A stretch of DNA of 64,000 nucleotides from Nocardioides litoris (lineage in GTDB: Bacteria; Actinomycetota; Actinomycetes; Propionibacteriales; Nocardioidaceae). A model generated the notes under the pieces. It was not told the origin of the DNA. It saw only the letters and a list, made by a program, of their open reading frames with translations, and did no database searches. Each line of letters starts with the position of its first letter. Within the stretch, counting starts at the first letter, position 1. Positions 43,138 to 52,400 of the stretch are shown one piece after another. The translations under genes were made by a program, and so were the position numbers. The stretch lies in assembly GCF_006346315.1 (NCBI RefSeq), contig NZ_VDMR01000003.1:1-64000 (forward strand), read 5' to 3'.

Positions 43138-44376
43138 CTAGACGGGCGGGCCGGCCGCGGCCGAGCTGCTGCCGCGCGCGTGCTCGGCCGACGTACGACG
43201 CCAGGCGGCGGCGCCGACGGCGACGACCGCGCCGGCCGCGACGAGGCCGCCGGTCACGGCGTACGCGACGTTCTGCAGGGTGCGGTCCTCGGGGCCGGGG
43301 AGGTCGGGGGCGGGGATCGGTGCGGCTGCCTCGGCGGCCGGGAGCGGCGCGCCGTCGTCGCGCTCGGAGGTCAGGGCGACGTAGGGGTTGAGGATGCCCC
43401 AGCCGTAGCCGTCGTCGGGGACCGCGACGCCGGGCCGGTCGGCGGTGGCCTCGAGGCGGGTCACCACCTCGGCGGCTGACAGCTCGGGGTGACGCTCGCG
43501 CACCAGGGCGGCCGCGCCGCTCACGAAGGGCGCGGCGAAGCTCGTGCCGCTCGTGACGTGGTAGCCCTCGATCCCGGTCGGGAGCAGGACCTCGCCCCCG
43601 GGCGCAGCGATGCCGACGAAGGCGCCCCGGACGGACTCCTCGACCAGGGTGTCGTCGCGGTTGGTGGCGCCGACCGCCAGCACGTGGTCGAACTCCGGTC
43701 CGGTGCCGGCGTACTCGGCCGGGAAGTGGAACAACGTCTCTGCGCCCTCGACGATGTTGCCGGCCGCAGCCACGACGACGACGTCGGCCTTGCCGGCGTC
43801 GACGACGGCCTGGCGGACGGCCGGGTCGTCCTCGGGGATCCAGAGGGAGATGTTGATGACGTCGGCCCCGGCAGCGACCGCGTAGTCGATGCTGCCGGCC
43901 AGGGTCGCGGGCGTGTCCAGCTCGTCGTCGTCGCTGTCGTACTGCTTGATCGGCACGATCTCGGCGCCGGGCGCGATGCCCTCGAACCCCACGTCGGTCT
44001 GCACCGGCGCGGCGATGACCCCGGCGACGCCGGACCCGTGACCGACCTTCTCGCAGTCGATGACGGGACTGCCGGGGTAGACGAAGTTGGCCGGGTCGCG
44101 GTAGCGGATCTGCTTGACCTGCGGGTGCAGGTTGCTGACGCCGCTGTCGATCACCGCGACGGTCTGGCCCCTGCCGGTGGCGAGCTCGCGGACCCGGGCG
44201 AAGGCGAGGCGCTCCTGGGCCCACGACGTGGTCGAGGGCTCCTCGTTGCCGCCGGTGAGGCCCTGCTCGCACCCGGCGGCCCCCGCGACGGCCGGGGCGG
44301 CGACGACCACCGGGACGAGCGGCGCGAGCGCGAGCGCGGCCGCGGCCACGAGTCGTCCCCAGGTCGCCGTCCGCAC
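43138..44376 (-). CDS. second mycosin-like S8 serine protease
   Basis: A 412-aa exported subtilisin: signal peptide (about 6-34), Asp77 (VAVIDSGVS), His113 (GHGSGVAGVIAA), Asn in VVAAAGN and Ser279 (TSGTSFAAP). A short linker and one C-terminal membrane helix (VAYAVTGGLVAAGAVVAVGAAAW) follow, the mycosin layout. It lies on the opposite strand from mycP and diverges from it in sequence, so it is not a simple recent duplicate. It probably belongs to this ESX system or serves another substrate set. GTG 44376 has a weak ribosome site. Confidence 0.9.
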   Translation of the reverse strand: MRTATWGRLVAAAALALAPLVPVVVAAPAVAGAAGCEQGLTGGNEEPSTTSWAQERLAFARVRELATGRGQTVAVIDSGVSNLHPQVKQIRYRDPANFVYPGSPVIDCEKVGHGSGVAGVIAAPVQTDVGFEGIAPGAEIVPIKQYDSDDDELDTPATLAGSIDYAVAAGADVINISLWIPEDDPAVRQAVVDAGKADVVVVAAAGNIVEGAETLFHFPAEYAGTGPEFDHVLAVGATNRDDTLVEESVRGAFVGIAAPGGEVLLPTGIEGYHVTSGTSFAAPFVSGAAALVRERHPELSAAEVVTRLEATADRPGVAVPDDGYGWGILNPYVALTSERDDGAPLPAAEAAAPIPAPDLPGPEDRTLQNVAYAVTGGLVAAGAVVAVGAAAWRRTSAEHARGSSSAAAGPPV

Positions 44377-44402
44377 GCGACGAGGGTAACCCGCGACGGG
44401 GC

Positions 44403-44885
44403 TCACTCCAGGCCGACCTCGATGCGGGCCGCGGCCAGCGCCTCGGCCGCCGCGAGCCGGGTGAAAGGGTCGTCGGGGTCGATGCCCTCGTCGAACTCGT
44501 AGACCCAGGTGACCTCGGTGGTGCGGGCGGGTGGCCGGCGGGCGATGACCCGGATGCCGCGGCGACCCGTGATCGGCACGTGCCGCTGGTAGACCACCGA
44601 CGCGGTGACCCGCTCGCGGACCAGCTGCAGCAACCGGCCGGGATCGGCGACGGCGTACACGTGCTCGGGTCGGGGGCGGCCCCACTCGCCGACCTCGCTG
44701 AGCCGCAGCGACCCGGTCTCGGAGTCCCAGTCGGCTGCCTCCACCTGCTCCCAGGGCACGCGGACGGGGGCGTAGAAGGCGTCCCGGGTGCCGCCGATGA
44801 CCACGCCGTCGTCGGTCGTGGCCCAGGCGAGCAACCGCTCCCCCGGCCCGACCTCGAGGTCGGGGCGCCGCCGCCGCGCCCTCAC
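44403..44885 (-). CDS. conserved hypothetical protein coupled to dnaG
   Basis: A 160-aa soluble protein with beta-rich character: GERLLAWATTDDGVVIGGTRDAFYAPV, PWEQVEAADWDSETGSLRLSEVG and a C-terminal acidic helix. The strand pattern suggests a PH-like domain, which is an inference. GTG 44885 overlaps the dnaG stop (GTGA). No known function. Confidence 0.75.
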   Translation of the reverse strand: MRARRRRPDLEVGPGERLLAWATTDDGVVIGGTRDAFYAPVRVPWEQVEAADWDSETGSLRLSEVGEWGRPRPEHVYAVADPGRLLQLVRERVTASVVYQRHVPITGRRGIRVIARRPPARTTEVTWVYEFDEGIDPDDPFTRLAAAEALAAARIEVGLE

Positions 44886-46744
44886 TGGACGCCGACGATC
44901 TGGTCGCGCAGCTGGCGGCGGTACTGCTCCAGGGCGGCGAGCTCTCCGAACATGCGGTTGTACTCCGCCTCCTGCTTCTCGGGGTTGGTGCGCTGCATGC
45001 GCGACTTGACCTCGGCGATGCGGCGAGCGGCGGTGAGCTCGAGCAACCGGAAGACGTGCTGCACGACGTACGCCGCGTCGGGGGTGCGCTTGAGCGGCTC
45101 GACGGCCAACGCGCTGACGGCCGAGGCGACCTCGGGGTCGTCGGAGGCCGCGTCGCGGATGCGGCCGACCCACGCCGGGTCGTCGGAGCCGGCGACGAGC
45201 CCCCCGGCGGCCTCGACGCGCTCCCAGACCCCGCGGTAGACGGGGTGGGTGAAGTCGTTGACGCCGATGTCGGTGGTGGCCCGGCCGATGACCATGGGGT
45301 GCTGCAGGCAGAGCTTGAGGGTCTCGCGCTCGACGGTGAACCGCGGGTCGCGGAGGTCGGGACCGGCCTGGCGCGGGCGCTCGGGGGCGGCCGGGGCGGC
45401 GCGGCCGGAGGACCGGCCGACGCGCTCGACCTCGGCCTGGACGTCGTTGGGGTCGACGCCGGTGAGCGCCGAGATCTCGCGGGCGAAGGAGCCCTTGGTC
45501 ACCGCGGAGTCGCGGCTGCTGACCACCAGTCCTGCCGCCTCGCGCACCGCCGCGACGCGGGCGTCGGCCCGGTCGAGGTCGTACTTGGAGACCACGTTGC
45601 GCAGCACGAAGCGGTAGAGCGGCTCGCGGCGGGCGATGAGGTCGCGGACGGCCTCGTCGCCGTCGCGGATGCGCAGGTCGCAGGGGTCGAGGCCATCAGG
45701 CTGCACGGTCACGTAGGTCTGGCCGACGAACTTGTCGTCGCCCTTGAACGTCTTCAGGGCCGCGGCCTGGCCGGCGGCGTCGCCGTCGAAGGTGAAGATG
45801 ACCTCGCCGGTCATGGTCTCGTGGTCGTGGAGGAAGCGGCGCAGCACGCGGGTGTGCTCATCACCGAAGGCCGTGCCGCAGGAGGCGACGGCGGTGGTGA
45901 CGCCGGCGAGGTGGCAGGCCATGACGTCGGTGTAGCCCTCGACGACCACGGCCTGCGACGTCTTGCCGATCGAGGTGCGGGCGAGGTCGATGCCGTAGAG
46001 GACCTGGCTCTTCTTGTAGAGCGGGGTCTCGCGGGTGTTGAGGTACTTGGCGTCGACACGGTCGTCGTCGAAGATCCGGCGCGCGCCGAAGCCGATGGTG
46101 GCGCCGCCCGGGTCGCGGATCGGCCACAGCAGCCGTCCGCGGAACCGGTCGTACGGCGAGCGGCCGACCCCGGCGAGGTCGGCGGCGACGAGCTCGTCGG
46201 TGCTGAAGCCGCGTCCGCGCAGGTGGCGCACGAGCGCCTCCCCGTCGCGGGGCGCGAAGCCGACGCCGAAGTGCTCGGCGGAGTCCTGGTCGAAGCCGCG
46301 CTCGGAGAGGAACCGGCGGGCCTCGACGGCGTCGGCGCCGCCGAGGCGCTCGGCGTAGAACTCCTGGGCGAGCCGGTTGGCCTCGACGAGGCGCTGGCGC
46401 GGCGGGCCCTTGGGCTGCTGCTGCTCGCGGCCGTCGGTCTCCTCGCGGCGCAGCTGCACCCCGGCCTTCTCAGCCAGCCGCTCGACGGCCTCGGCAAAGC
46501 CCAGGCCGTCGATCTTCATCACGAAGGTGACGGCGTCGCCGCCCTCCTGGCAGCCGAAGCAGTGGAAGAAGCCGCGCTGGGGGTTGACGTTGAACGACGG
46601 CGTCTTCTCGTCGTGGAAGGGGCACAGGCCCTTCATCGAGCCGCCCCCGGCGTTGCGGAGCGTGACGTACTCGCCGATGACCTCGTCGATGCGGGTCTTC
46701 TCGCGGACCTCTGCGATGTCGTCCTCGCGGATCCGCCCTGCCAC
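44882..46744 (-). CDS. dnaG: DNA primase
   Basis: A 620-aa replicative primase. The N-terminal CHC2 zinc finger (LCPFHDEKTPSFNV to FFHCFGC, about 40-65) is followed by the RNA polymerase core with EGYTDVMA, the Toprim acidic cluster (FTFDGDAAGQAAA), and a C-terminal DnaB-interacting helical domain. The length is normal. GTG 46744 starts VAGRIREDDIAEVREKTRIDEVI. It is followed by the overlapping hypothetical gene. Confidence 0.97.
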   Translation of the reverse strand: MAGRIREDDIAEVREKTRIDEVIGEYVTLRNAGGGSMKGLCPFHDEKTPSFNVNPQRGFFHCFGCQEGGDAVTFVMKIDGLGFAEAVERLAEKAGVQLRREETDGREQQQPKGPPRQRLVEANRLAQEFYAERLGGADAVEARRFLSERGFDQDSAEHFGVGFAPRDGEALVRHLRGRGFSTDELVAADLAGVGRSPYDRFRGRLLWPIRDPGGATIGFGARRIFDDDRVDAKYLNTRETPLYKKSQVLYGIDLARTSIGKTSQAVVVEGYTDVMACHLAGVTTAVASCGTAFGDEHTRVLRRFLHDHETMTGEVIFTFDGDAAGQAAALKTFKGDDKFVGQTYVTVQPDGLDPCDLRIRDGDEAVRDLIARREPLYRFVLRNVVSKYDLDRADARVAAVREAAGLVVSSRDSAVTKGSFAREISALTGVDPNDVQAEVERVGRSSGRAAPAAPERPRQAGPDLRDPRFTVERETLKLCLQHPMVIGRATTDIGVNDFTHPVYRGVWERVEAAGGLVAGSDDPAWVGRIRDAASDDPEVASAVSALAVEPLKRTPDAAYVVQHVFRLLELTAARRIAEVKSRMQRTNPEKQEAEYNRMFGELAALEQYRRQLRDQIVGVQ

Positions 46745-46772
46745 GTCGCGATCCTACGGGGCCGACGAGGGG

Positions 46773-47717
46773 TCAGTAGGCGCCGGTCAGCTCGTTGTGG
46801 AGACGCTCCCCGGCGGCGTACCGGTGGAGCTGGTCGCGGACCAGGCGGTGGGCCCGGGGCCACATGGCGCTGGTCATGCCGCCGACGTGCGGGGTGAGCA
46901 GGAGGCCTGGGGCGTCCCAGAGCGGGTGGTCGGCGGGCAGCGGCTCGGGATCGGTGACGTCGAGGGCCGCGGTGACCCTCCGCTCGACCAGCGCGGCCAC
47001 GAGGTCGTCGGTGACGACGACCGGTCCGCGGGCCACGTTGACCAGCAGGGCACCCGGGCGCATGCGGGCCAGGAAGCCGGCGTCGACCAGGCCGCGGGTC
47101 TCGTCGGTGAGCGGCACGACGAGGACGACGACGTCGACCTCGGGGACCAGGACCGGCAGCTCGTCGAACCCGTGGACGTCCGGGCCGCCGTCGCGACCGT
47201 CACGCGCGGTGCGGGCCACCCGGACGACCTCGACCTCGAACGGCGAGAGCCGCGCCTCGATCGCGCGGCCGATGGCGCCGTACCCGACGACGAGGACGCG
47301 GCGGTCGGCCAGCGAGGTGCGCCAGCCCGCGGCCCAGGCGTGCCGCTGCTGGCCGCGGACGGCCTCCGGGACGCCGCGCAGGGACGCGAGGGTGAGGGTG
47401 ACGGCGAGCTCGGCCGTGGAGGCGTCGTGGATGCCGCGTCCGGAGCAGAGGGTGACGCCGTCGGGCAGGTGCAGGCGGACGTTGTCGACACCGGCGGTGA
47501 GGGTCTGGACGACCTCCAGGGAGGTCATCCGCGGGAGGACCTCGGTGACCTCGGGGCCGAGGCGGTAGGGCGGCACGTAGAACCGCACGTCGCCGATCGA
47601 GTCGGGGACGTCGCCGTCGACGGGGTCAACCACCTCGTAGCGCAGGCCGGTCGGCGGGTCGCCGAGCTCGTCGGGGTCGAAGGGCAGCCACACGAGCGGG
47701 TCGGGTCGGTCGGTCAC
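46773..47717 (-). CDS. D-2-hydroxyacid dehydrogenase (NAD-dependent)
   Basis: A 314-aa member of the D-isomer 2-hydroxyacid dehydrogenase family. The NAD motif is VLVVGYGAIGRAI. The catalytic Arg is in VNVARGPVV, Glu in VTDPEPLP and His in LTPHVGGMT. It reduces 2-keto acids or glyoxylate, and the exact substrate is unknown. GTG 47717 overlaps the dgt stop (GTGA). Confidence 0.9.
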   Translation of the reverse strand: MTDRPDPLVWLPFDPDELGDPPTGLRYEVVDPVDGDVPDSIGDVRFYVPPYRLGPEVTEVLPRMTSLEVVQTLTAGVDNVRLHLPDGVTLCSGRGIHDASTAELAVTLTLASLRGVPEAVRGQQRHAWAAGWRTSLADRRVLVVGYGAIGRAIEARLSPFEVEVVRVARTARDGRDGGPDVHGFDELPVLVPEVDVVVLVVPLTDETRGLVDAGFLARMRPGALLVNVARGPVVVTDDLVAALVERRVTAALDVTDPEPLPADHPLWDAPGLLLTPHVGGMTSAMWPRAHRLVRDQLHRYAAGERLHNELTGAY

Positions 47718-48949
47718 GACACCATCCTGGCGTGCCGGGCCACGGCGCTCGCGTCGGTCAACGAGGCGACCTGGTCGACGACCACGCGGAGCCGGGCGGC
47801 GTCGTCGGGCGCGTCGTGCCAGTCGTCGGCGAAGGGCCGGTCGAGGGCGTCGGGGCCGCGGCCGAGCAGCGCCGCGACCAGCTCGGTCAGCAGCTCGCGC
47901 TGGTGCTCCAGCGCGGCCACCCGGTCGGCGGCCTGCATGACGTAGTGGGCCGCGAGGCCCTTGAGCACCGCGATCTCCAGCACCGTGCGCTCGGGCAGCA
48001 CCAGGTCGGCGTCGTGCCGGACGAAGGGCCCGGCGCCCGCCGCGAACGTCGCGGCCTGCACGTCGCCGCAGAAGCGACCGATGAGGTCGCTGGTGAGGTT
48101 CTTCAGCGCGGCCAGGTGGCGCCGGCTGCCGTCGTACGGCGCCGTGGGCCAGGTGCCGACGGCGCGCAACCCGTCGAGGACGTCGTCGAGGTCGTCGTCG
48201 CGGGCGTCGGGGAGGTACCAGTGGCGCAGGGTCTCCCACACGGCCGGGCGGTCGACGTCGGTGAGGTCGAGGCGTCCCGCGACCACGCCGTCCTCGACGT
48301 CGTGGACGGAGTAGGCGACGTCGTCGGCGAGGTCCATCACCTGCGCCTCCAGGCAGAGCCGTCGGCCGGGCGTCTGGTCGCGCAGCCAGGTGAAGACCGC
48401 CCGCTCGTCGGCGTACACCCCGAACTTGCGGGCGTCGGGTCCGGCCGCGGCGCGCTCCCAGGGGTACTTGGTGCAGGCGTCGAGGGTGGCGCGGGTCAGG
48501 TTGAGGCCGGCCGAGCGGCCCTCGGCGTCGACCGTCTTGGCCTCGAGCCTGGTCAGCAGGCGCAGCGTCTGCGCGTTGCCCTCGAACCCGCCGCAGGGCT
48601 CGGCGACGGCCGCCAGCGCCCGCTCGCCGTTGTGGCCGAACGGCGGGTGGCCGAGGTCGTGGGCCAGGGCCGCGGTCTCGGCGATGTCGGGCTGGCTGCC
48701 GAGCGCGCGGGACAGGTCGCGGGCGACCTGGGCGACCTCGAGGGAGTGGGTGAGCCGGTTGCGGACGAAGTCGTCGGACTGGGGCCCGACGACCTGGGTC
48801 TTGGCGGCCAGGCGCCGCGAGGACGCGGCGTGCACCACCCGCGCCCGGTCGCGCTCGAACGGCGCCCGCACCGGCGCGTCGACGCGCTTGGGCGGCTCGA
48901 CCACCAGCCGCTCCCGCGCCGCCTCGTCGTACAGCTCGGTCGGGTCCAT
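47714..48949 (-). CDS. dgt: deoxyguanosinetriphosphate triphosphohydrolase-like protein
   Basis: A 411-aa HD-domain dNTPase that splits dNTPs into deoxynucleoside and triphosphate. Metal ligands are in FVRNRLTHSLEVAQVAR (His) and ALAHDLGHPPFGHNGE (His-Asp), with the distal Asp in LADDVAYSVHDVEDG. Actinobacteria usually place dgt next to dnaG, as here. ATG 48949 (MDPTELYDEAARERL) matches the family start. Confidence 0.93.
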   Translation of the reverse strand: MDPTELYDEAARERLVVEPPKRVDAPVRAPFERDRARVVHAASSRRLAAKTQVVGPQSDDFVRNRLTHSLEVAQVARDLSRALGSQPDIAETAALAHDLGHPPFGHNGERALAAVAEPCGGFEGNAQTLRLLTRLEAKTVDAEGRSAGLNLTRATLDACTKYPWERAAAGPDARKFGVYADERAVFTWLRDQTPGRRLCLEAQVMDLADDVAYSVHDVEDGVVAGRLDLTDVDRPAVWETLRHWYLPDARDDDLDDVLDGLRAVGTWPTAPYDGSRRHLAALKNLTSDLIGRFCGDVQAATFAAGAGPFVRHDADLVLPERTVLEIAVLKGLAAHYVMQAADRVAALEHQRELLTELVAALLGRGPDALDRPFADDWHDAPDDAARLRVVVDQVASLTDASAVARHARMVS

Positions 48950-48975
48950 CGGGTGCAGCCTAGGGCCGGGGGTGC

Positions 48976-49016
48976 GTGGTCTCGAGACAGGCCGCCAGGC
49001 GGCCTTCCTCGACCAC
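48976..49016. repeat. REP-like palindrome
   Basis: Nested inverted repeat: outer GTGGT/ACCAC, middle CGAG/CTCG and inner GGCCGCC/GGCGGCC. A near-copy in the other orientation is at 58972-59012. It is related in style to the GGTCTCGAGAC...CTCGACCACC palindromes scattered in Nocardioides genomes. Confidence 0.75.
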
Positions 49017-49050
49017 CGTGGGGTCGGCCATGGTCTCCGACCACGCGGGG

Positions 49051-49353
49051 CGCCCGGGCCGCAGCAGGACCGGGCCAGAGGGCGCACGGAGCCGGAGGGC
49101 CTGCCGGTCGCAGGTCGGCCCCGCCGTACCAGGTCGCGGCAGCCCTCGGGAAGCGACGCGGGGGCGCCGCGGCTGCGGGCCCGGAGGCGACCAAGACAAG
49201 CACGCGCTGGCGCCCGGGCCGCAGCAGGACCGGGCCAGAGGGCGCACGGAGCCGGAGGGCCTGCCGGTCGCGGGTCGGCCCCGCCGTACCAGGTCGCGGC
49301 AGCCTTCGGGAAGCGACGCGGGGGCGCCGCGGCTGCGGGCCCGGAGGCGACCA
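49051..49353. repeat. tandem ~145-bp direct repeats, period 160 bp
   Basis: 49051-49195 recurs at 49211-49353 with only a few substitutions (for example GCAGG/GCGGG and CCCTC/CCTTC). The spacer between copies is about 15 bp. A 40-bp block at the start of each copy (CGCCCGGGCC...GGGCGCACGGAG) is shared with 58793-58835 on the other strand. No protein is evident. With the palindrome it fills the 406-bp gap between dgt and the next gene. Confidence 0.85.
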
Positions 49354-49355
49354 GA

Positions 49356-50306
49356 TCAGTAGGTGGTGACGTGGACGTGGTCGTAGTGGTTGGCGGTGGT
49401 GGACCCGCGGTCCTCCATGCCCCGCCAGCCCTCGCCGGAACGCTGGACCGACCAGATGTTCTGGGAGTAGATGACGTAGCTGACGCCGAGGTCGGCGTAG
49501 TACTTGCGGACGAACTCCGCGACCTCCCAGCCGCGGTCGCCGGAGACCATGATGTCGACGGCGATGCCCTGGGCGTGCTCGCCGTCGCCGCGGAAGGTGC
49601 CGTAGGTGGTGATCTCGGGGAACTCGGCGCAGACGGCGGCGTGGACCTTCTTGATGTTCTCCGAGACGCCGGCGGGGACGGTGGTGCCGTTGGTGCAGTC
49701 GCCGCCGAGGGTGAAGGGCTCCTCCTCGGACAGGTAGCCCGCGGTGACCCAGCGGACGTCCTCGCCCTTCCAGACGATCTCCTCGCGCCCGTTGAGCGAG
49801 CGACCGGTGACGGTGACCTGCTCGCCGGGCGCGATCTCGCCGAGCTGGCGGGCGTCCTCGGAGGGGTTGGCCCAGAGGTTGAGGGCCTCGGTGGTCCAGA
49901 GCTCGGTCTCGGCGTCCTTGATGGCGGCCTTGACGGCCGGCGCGCGCATCAACAGCTCGGCCTTGGTCGGCTTGGTCGGCGTGGCGGGCTCGGCGGGGAC
50001 GACGGGGGCCGCGGCCTCGCGACCCTGGACGGCGTCGGACCGGGCGGCGGTGCCGCGCGAGAGCGTCGGGGTGCGCTCGGCGACGGAGGCCGCCTCGGCG
50101 GCAGGGCCGAGGGAGTCTCCGACGACGGGCGCCGCGCCGGCGACGTCGGCGGGCGTCACGTCGGCGCCGAGGACGCCGAAGGACACGATCCCGGCGGTCG
50201 CCACGACGGCCAGCGGAGCGGCGAGCGTGGTCGCCTTGAGACGGGTGGGCAGGGCTCCGAGGAGCCGGCGGGCATTGGTGTCCCGCTTGTGGCGATGATC
50301 TGCCAC
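49356..50306 (-). CDS. exported SH3b-domain protein with ARB_07466/M15-like C-terminal domain
   Basis: A 316-aa exported protein. A basic N-terminus and hydrophobic helix (about 25-45) precede an Ala/Pro-rich linker, a bacterial SH3 domain (LWANPSEDARQLGEIAPGEQVTVTGR to DVRWVTAGYLS) and a C-terminal domain with HAQGIAVDIMVSG and NHYDHVHVTTY. The latter carries the His/Asp/His pattern of M15-type peptidoglycan peptidases. It is probably a cell-wall hydrolase or binding protein. GTG 50306 has AAAGGA eight bases upstream. Confidence 0.8.
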   Translation of the reverse strand: MADHRHKRDTNARRLLGALPTRLKATTLAAPLAVVATAGIVSFGVLGADVTPADVAGAAPVVGDSLGPAAEAASVAERTPTLSRGTAARSDAVQGREAAAPVVPAEPATPTKPTKAELLMRAPAVKAAIKDAETELWTTEALNLWANPSEDARQLGEIAPGEQVTVTGRSLNGREEIVWKGEDVRWVTAGYLSEEEPFTLGGDCTNGTTVPAGVSENIKKVHAAVCAEFPEITTYGTFRGDGEHAQGIAVDIMVSGDRGWEVAEFVRKYYADLGVSYVIYSQNIWSVQRSGEGWRGMEDRGSTTANHYDHVHVTTY

Positions 50307-50493
50307 AGCGCTGATCCTTTGCGGTCGAAGACAGGGCGATGCCCACCGGGTCACGGCGGGCATGAATGGCGAGTCAAGCACAGCCCGGACGCCGGCACGG
50401 CATCTGCATGCTTCCTTCACACGGTGCGGTCGGTCACGTCGGCAAAAACCGCAGGTCAGCGTGCCGACGCACCGTCCACACCCGACGGGGCGG

Positions 50494-51633
50494 TCAGCCG
50501 CCGCTGGTCTCGCCCGCGTCCTCGGCGGCGATGCTGTCGGTGCCGTCGGTGTCGTCGAGCCACCCCTCGGGGAGCACGACCCGGTCGCGCGGGCTGCCCT
50601 GGCGGCCTCGGGGGGTGCCGAGCTCGGCCACCGGGAAGGGCTCGGTCGGGTCGAGGTCGGCCAGCAGCGCGTCGAGGTCGGCGAGGGTCGAGACCAGGCC
50701 GAGCGAGCGGCGTACGGTGCCGCCCGCGGCGAAGCCCTTGAGGTACCAGGAGACGTGCTTGCGGAACTCCTTGCAGCCGCGTTCCTCCCCCATGTGCTCG
50801 CACAGGAGCTCGGCGTGGCGGCGCATCATCGTGATGACCTCGCCGAGGGCGGGCAGGGTCTGCGCCTCCTCGCCGGCGAAGGCGGCGGCGAGGTCGCGGA
50901 ACAGCCACGGGCGGCCCAGGCAGCCGCGGCCCACGACGACGCCGGCGGCGCCGGTCTGCTCGACCATGCGCAGGGCGTCTGCGGCCTCCCAGACGTCGCC
51001 GTTGCCGAGCACCGGGATGTCGACGTGGTCGACGAGGTGGGCGATGGAGTCCCAGTCAGCACGTCCGCTGTAGGCCTGGGCGACCGTGCGACCGTGCAGG
51101 GCGATCGCGGCGACGCCGGACTCCTGGGCGATGCGTCCGGCGTCGAGGTAGGTGAGGTGGTCGTCGTCGAGGCCCTTGCGGGTCTTCATCGTGACCGGGA
51201 CGCCGTACGGCGCGGCCGCGGCCACGGCCTGCTCGAGGATGCGGCCCAGCAGGGCCCGCTTCCAGGGCAGGGCCCCGCCGCCGCCCTTGCGGGTCACCTT
51301 GGGCACGGGGCAGCCGAAGTTGAGGTCGACGTGGGCGACACCGTGCTCGCCGCACAGGATCTCGGTGGCCTTGGCGACGTAGACGGGGTCGGTGCCGTAG
51401 AGCTGGACCGACCGGACGGTCTCGGCCTCGTCGAAGACCAGCATGTCGCGGGTGTGCTGGTCGCCCTCGACGAGCCCGCGGGAGGTGATCATCTCGCAGA
51501 CGTACAGGCCGGCGCCCTGCTCGGCGCACAGGCGCCGGAAGGCGGCGTTGGTGACCCCGGCCATGGGCGCGAGCACCACCGGCGTCGCGACCGTGAGGGG
51601 TCCGAGCTGCAACGGGGCGGTCGGGGCGGTCAC
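50494..51633 (-). CDS. dusB: tRNA-dihydrouridine synthase
   Basis: A 379-aa FMN-dependent TIM-barrel enzyme reducing uridines in the tRNA D-loop. The signatures are VVLAPMAGVTNAAFRRLC and DLNFGCPVPKVTRKGGGGAL, whose Cys is the proton donor. ALHGRTVAQAYSG and VLGNGDVW bind FMN. It starts at GTG. The C-terminal acidic tail is actinobacterial. Confidence 0.95.
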   Translation of the reverse strand: MTAPTAPLQLGPLTVATPVVLAPMAGVTNAAFRRLCAEQGAGLYVCEMITSRGLVEGDQHTRDMLVFDEAETVRSVQLYGTDPVYVAKATEILCGEHGVAHVDLNFGCPVPKVTRKGGGGALPWKRALLGRILEQAVAAAAPYGVPVTMKTRKGLDDDHLTYLDAGRIAQESGVAAIALHGRTVAQAYSGRADWDSIAHLVDHVDIPVLGNGDVWEAADALRMVEQTGAAGVVVGRGCLGRPWLFRDLAAAFAGEEAQTLPALGEVITMMRRHAELLCEHMGEERGCKEFRKHVSWYLKGFAAGGTVRRSLGLVSTLADLDALLADLDPTEPFPVAELGTPRGRQGSPRDRVVLPEGWLDDTDGTDSIAAEDAGETSGG

Positions 51634-51670
51634 CGGTCCATGATGCCGCGCCCGCGCGGGTCGGGCGGAA

Positions 51671-52399
51671 TCAGCGGGGCGTGCGACCGCGGGTGCCGCC
51701 CCGCTTGCCGAGGTCCTTGACCGGGCCGGTCCAGGTGATCGGCACGACGCCCTCGGGCGGGCGGAACATCACCGAGGCCAGGCTCGCGCCGTCGGGGACG
51801 AGGAAGAGCAGGCACGACCGGGCGGCGTCGCCGGGCGCGAAGACCGGCGGCAGCACCGAGCCCCGGCAGGGTGCGAACGTGCGGTCGGTGCCGGTGGGCG
51901 GCACGAGGCGCTGCTCGCTGTCGACGACGTAGACCGGCAGCGTGCGGCCGCCGAGGTCGGTGTCACCGCCGTTGCCCACCTTCATCGTGACGAGGTACGG
52001 CGTCGACGCGGCCGCCTGGGCGTCGAGGTCGTAGCCGTCGAGCAGGTCGGCGACGGTCGAGCGCTCGACGCGCAGCACCTCGACGCCGACGACGCCGACG
52101 AGGTCCTGGCGCGGCTGCCAGGCGACGAGGGCGCCCTCGCGGAAGGGCAGGTCGGTGCCGGGCGGGGTGAGGGTGCGGTCGGGCGGCACGGGGAGGTAGT
52201 CGGTCGCGGTGGCGCTGGGGGCGGACGGCGCCGTCGAGGTCGGGGTGGCGCTGGGCTCGGTCGAGGTCGAGGTCGAGGTCGAGGTCGACCCAGCGGACGG
52301 GGCCGCGGCGCCGCCGGCCCCGCCGCCCCCGCAGCCGGCCAGGGCCAGGGCCAGGATGAGGACGGCCGCCGACGTCACGACGCGGTGACGGGAGGGCAC
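51671..52399 (-). CDS. lipoprotein of unknown function
   Basis: A 242-aa protein with lipobox LAGC (Cys about 23). A low-complexity Ser/Thr/Pro linker encoded by repeated GAGGTC units (STSTSTSTEPSATPTS) leads into a beta-rich domain with two cysteines (FAPCRGS and SCLLFLVP), suggesting one disulphide and an immunoglobulin-like/DUF4352-type fold. GTG 52399 lies one base past the glyS stop, so it is likely co-transcribed with glyS. Confidence 0.75.
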   Translation of the reverse strand: MPSRHRVVTSAAVLILALALAGCGGGGAGGAAAPSAGSTSTSTSTSTEPSATPTSTAPSAPSATATDYLPVPPDRTLTPPGTDLPFREGALVAWQPRQDLVGVVGVEVLRVERSTVADLLDGYDLDAQAAASTPYLVTMKVGNGGDTDLGGRTLPVYVVDSEQRLVPPTGTDRTFAPCRGSVLPPVFAPGDAARSCLLFLVPDGASLASVMFRPPEGVVPITWTGPVKDLGKRGGTRGRTPR

Positions 52400-52400
52400 C

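Noticed and set aside
50307..50493. Possible c-di-AMP (ydaO) riboswitch before the SH3-domain cell-wall gene
   Set aside because: Such riboswitches often precede this gene type, but I could not find the conserved aptamer segments.
52255..52290. GAGGTC tandem repeat
   Set aside because: Low-complexity coding sequence for the Ser/Thr linker of a lipoprotein.
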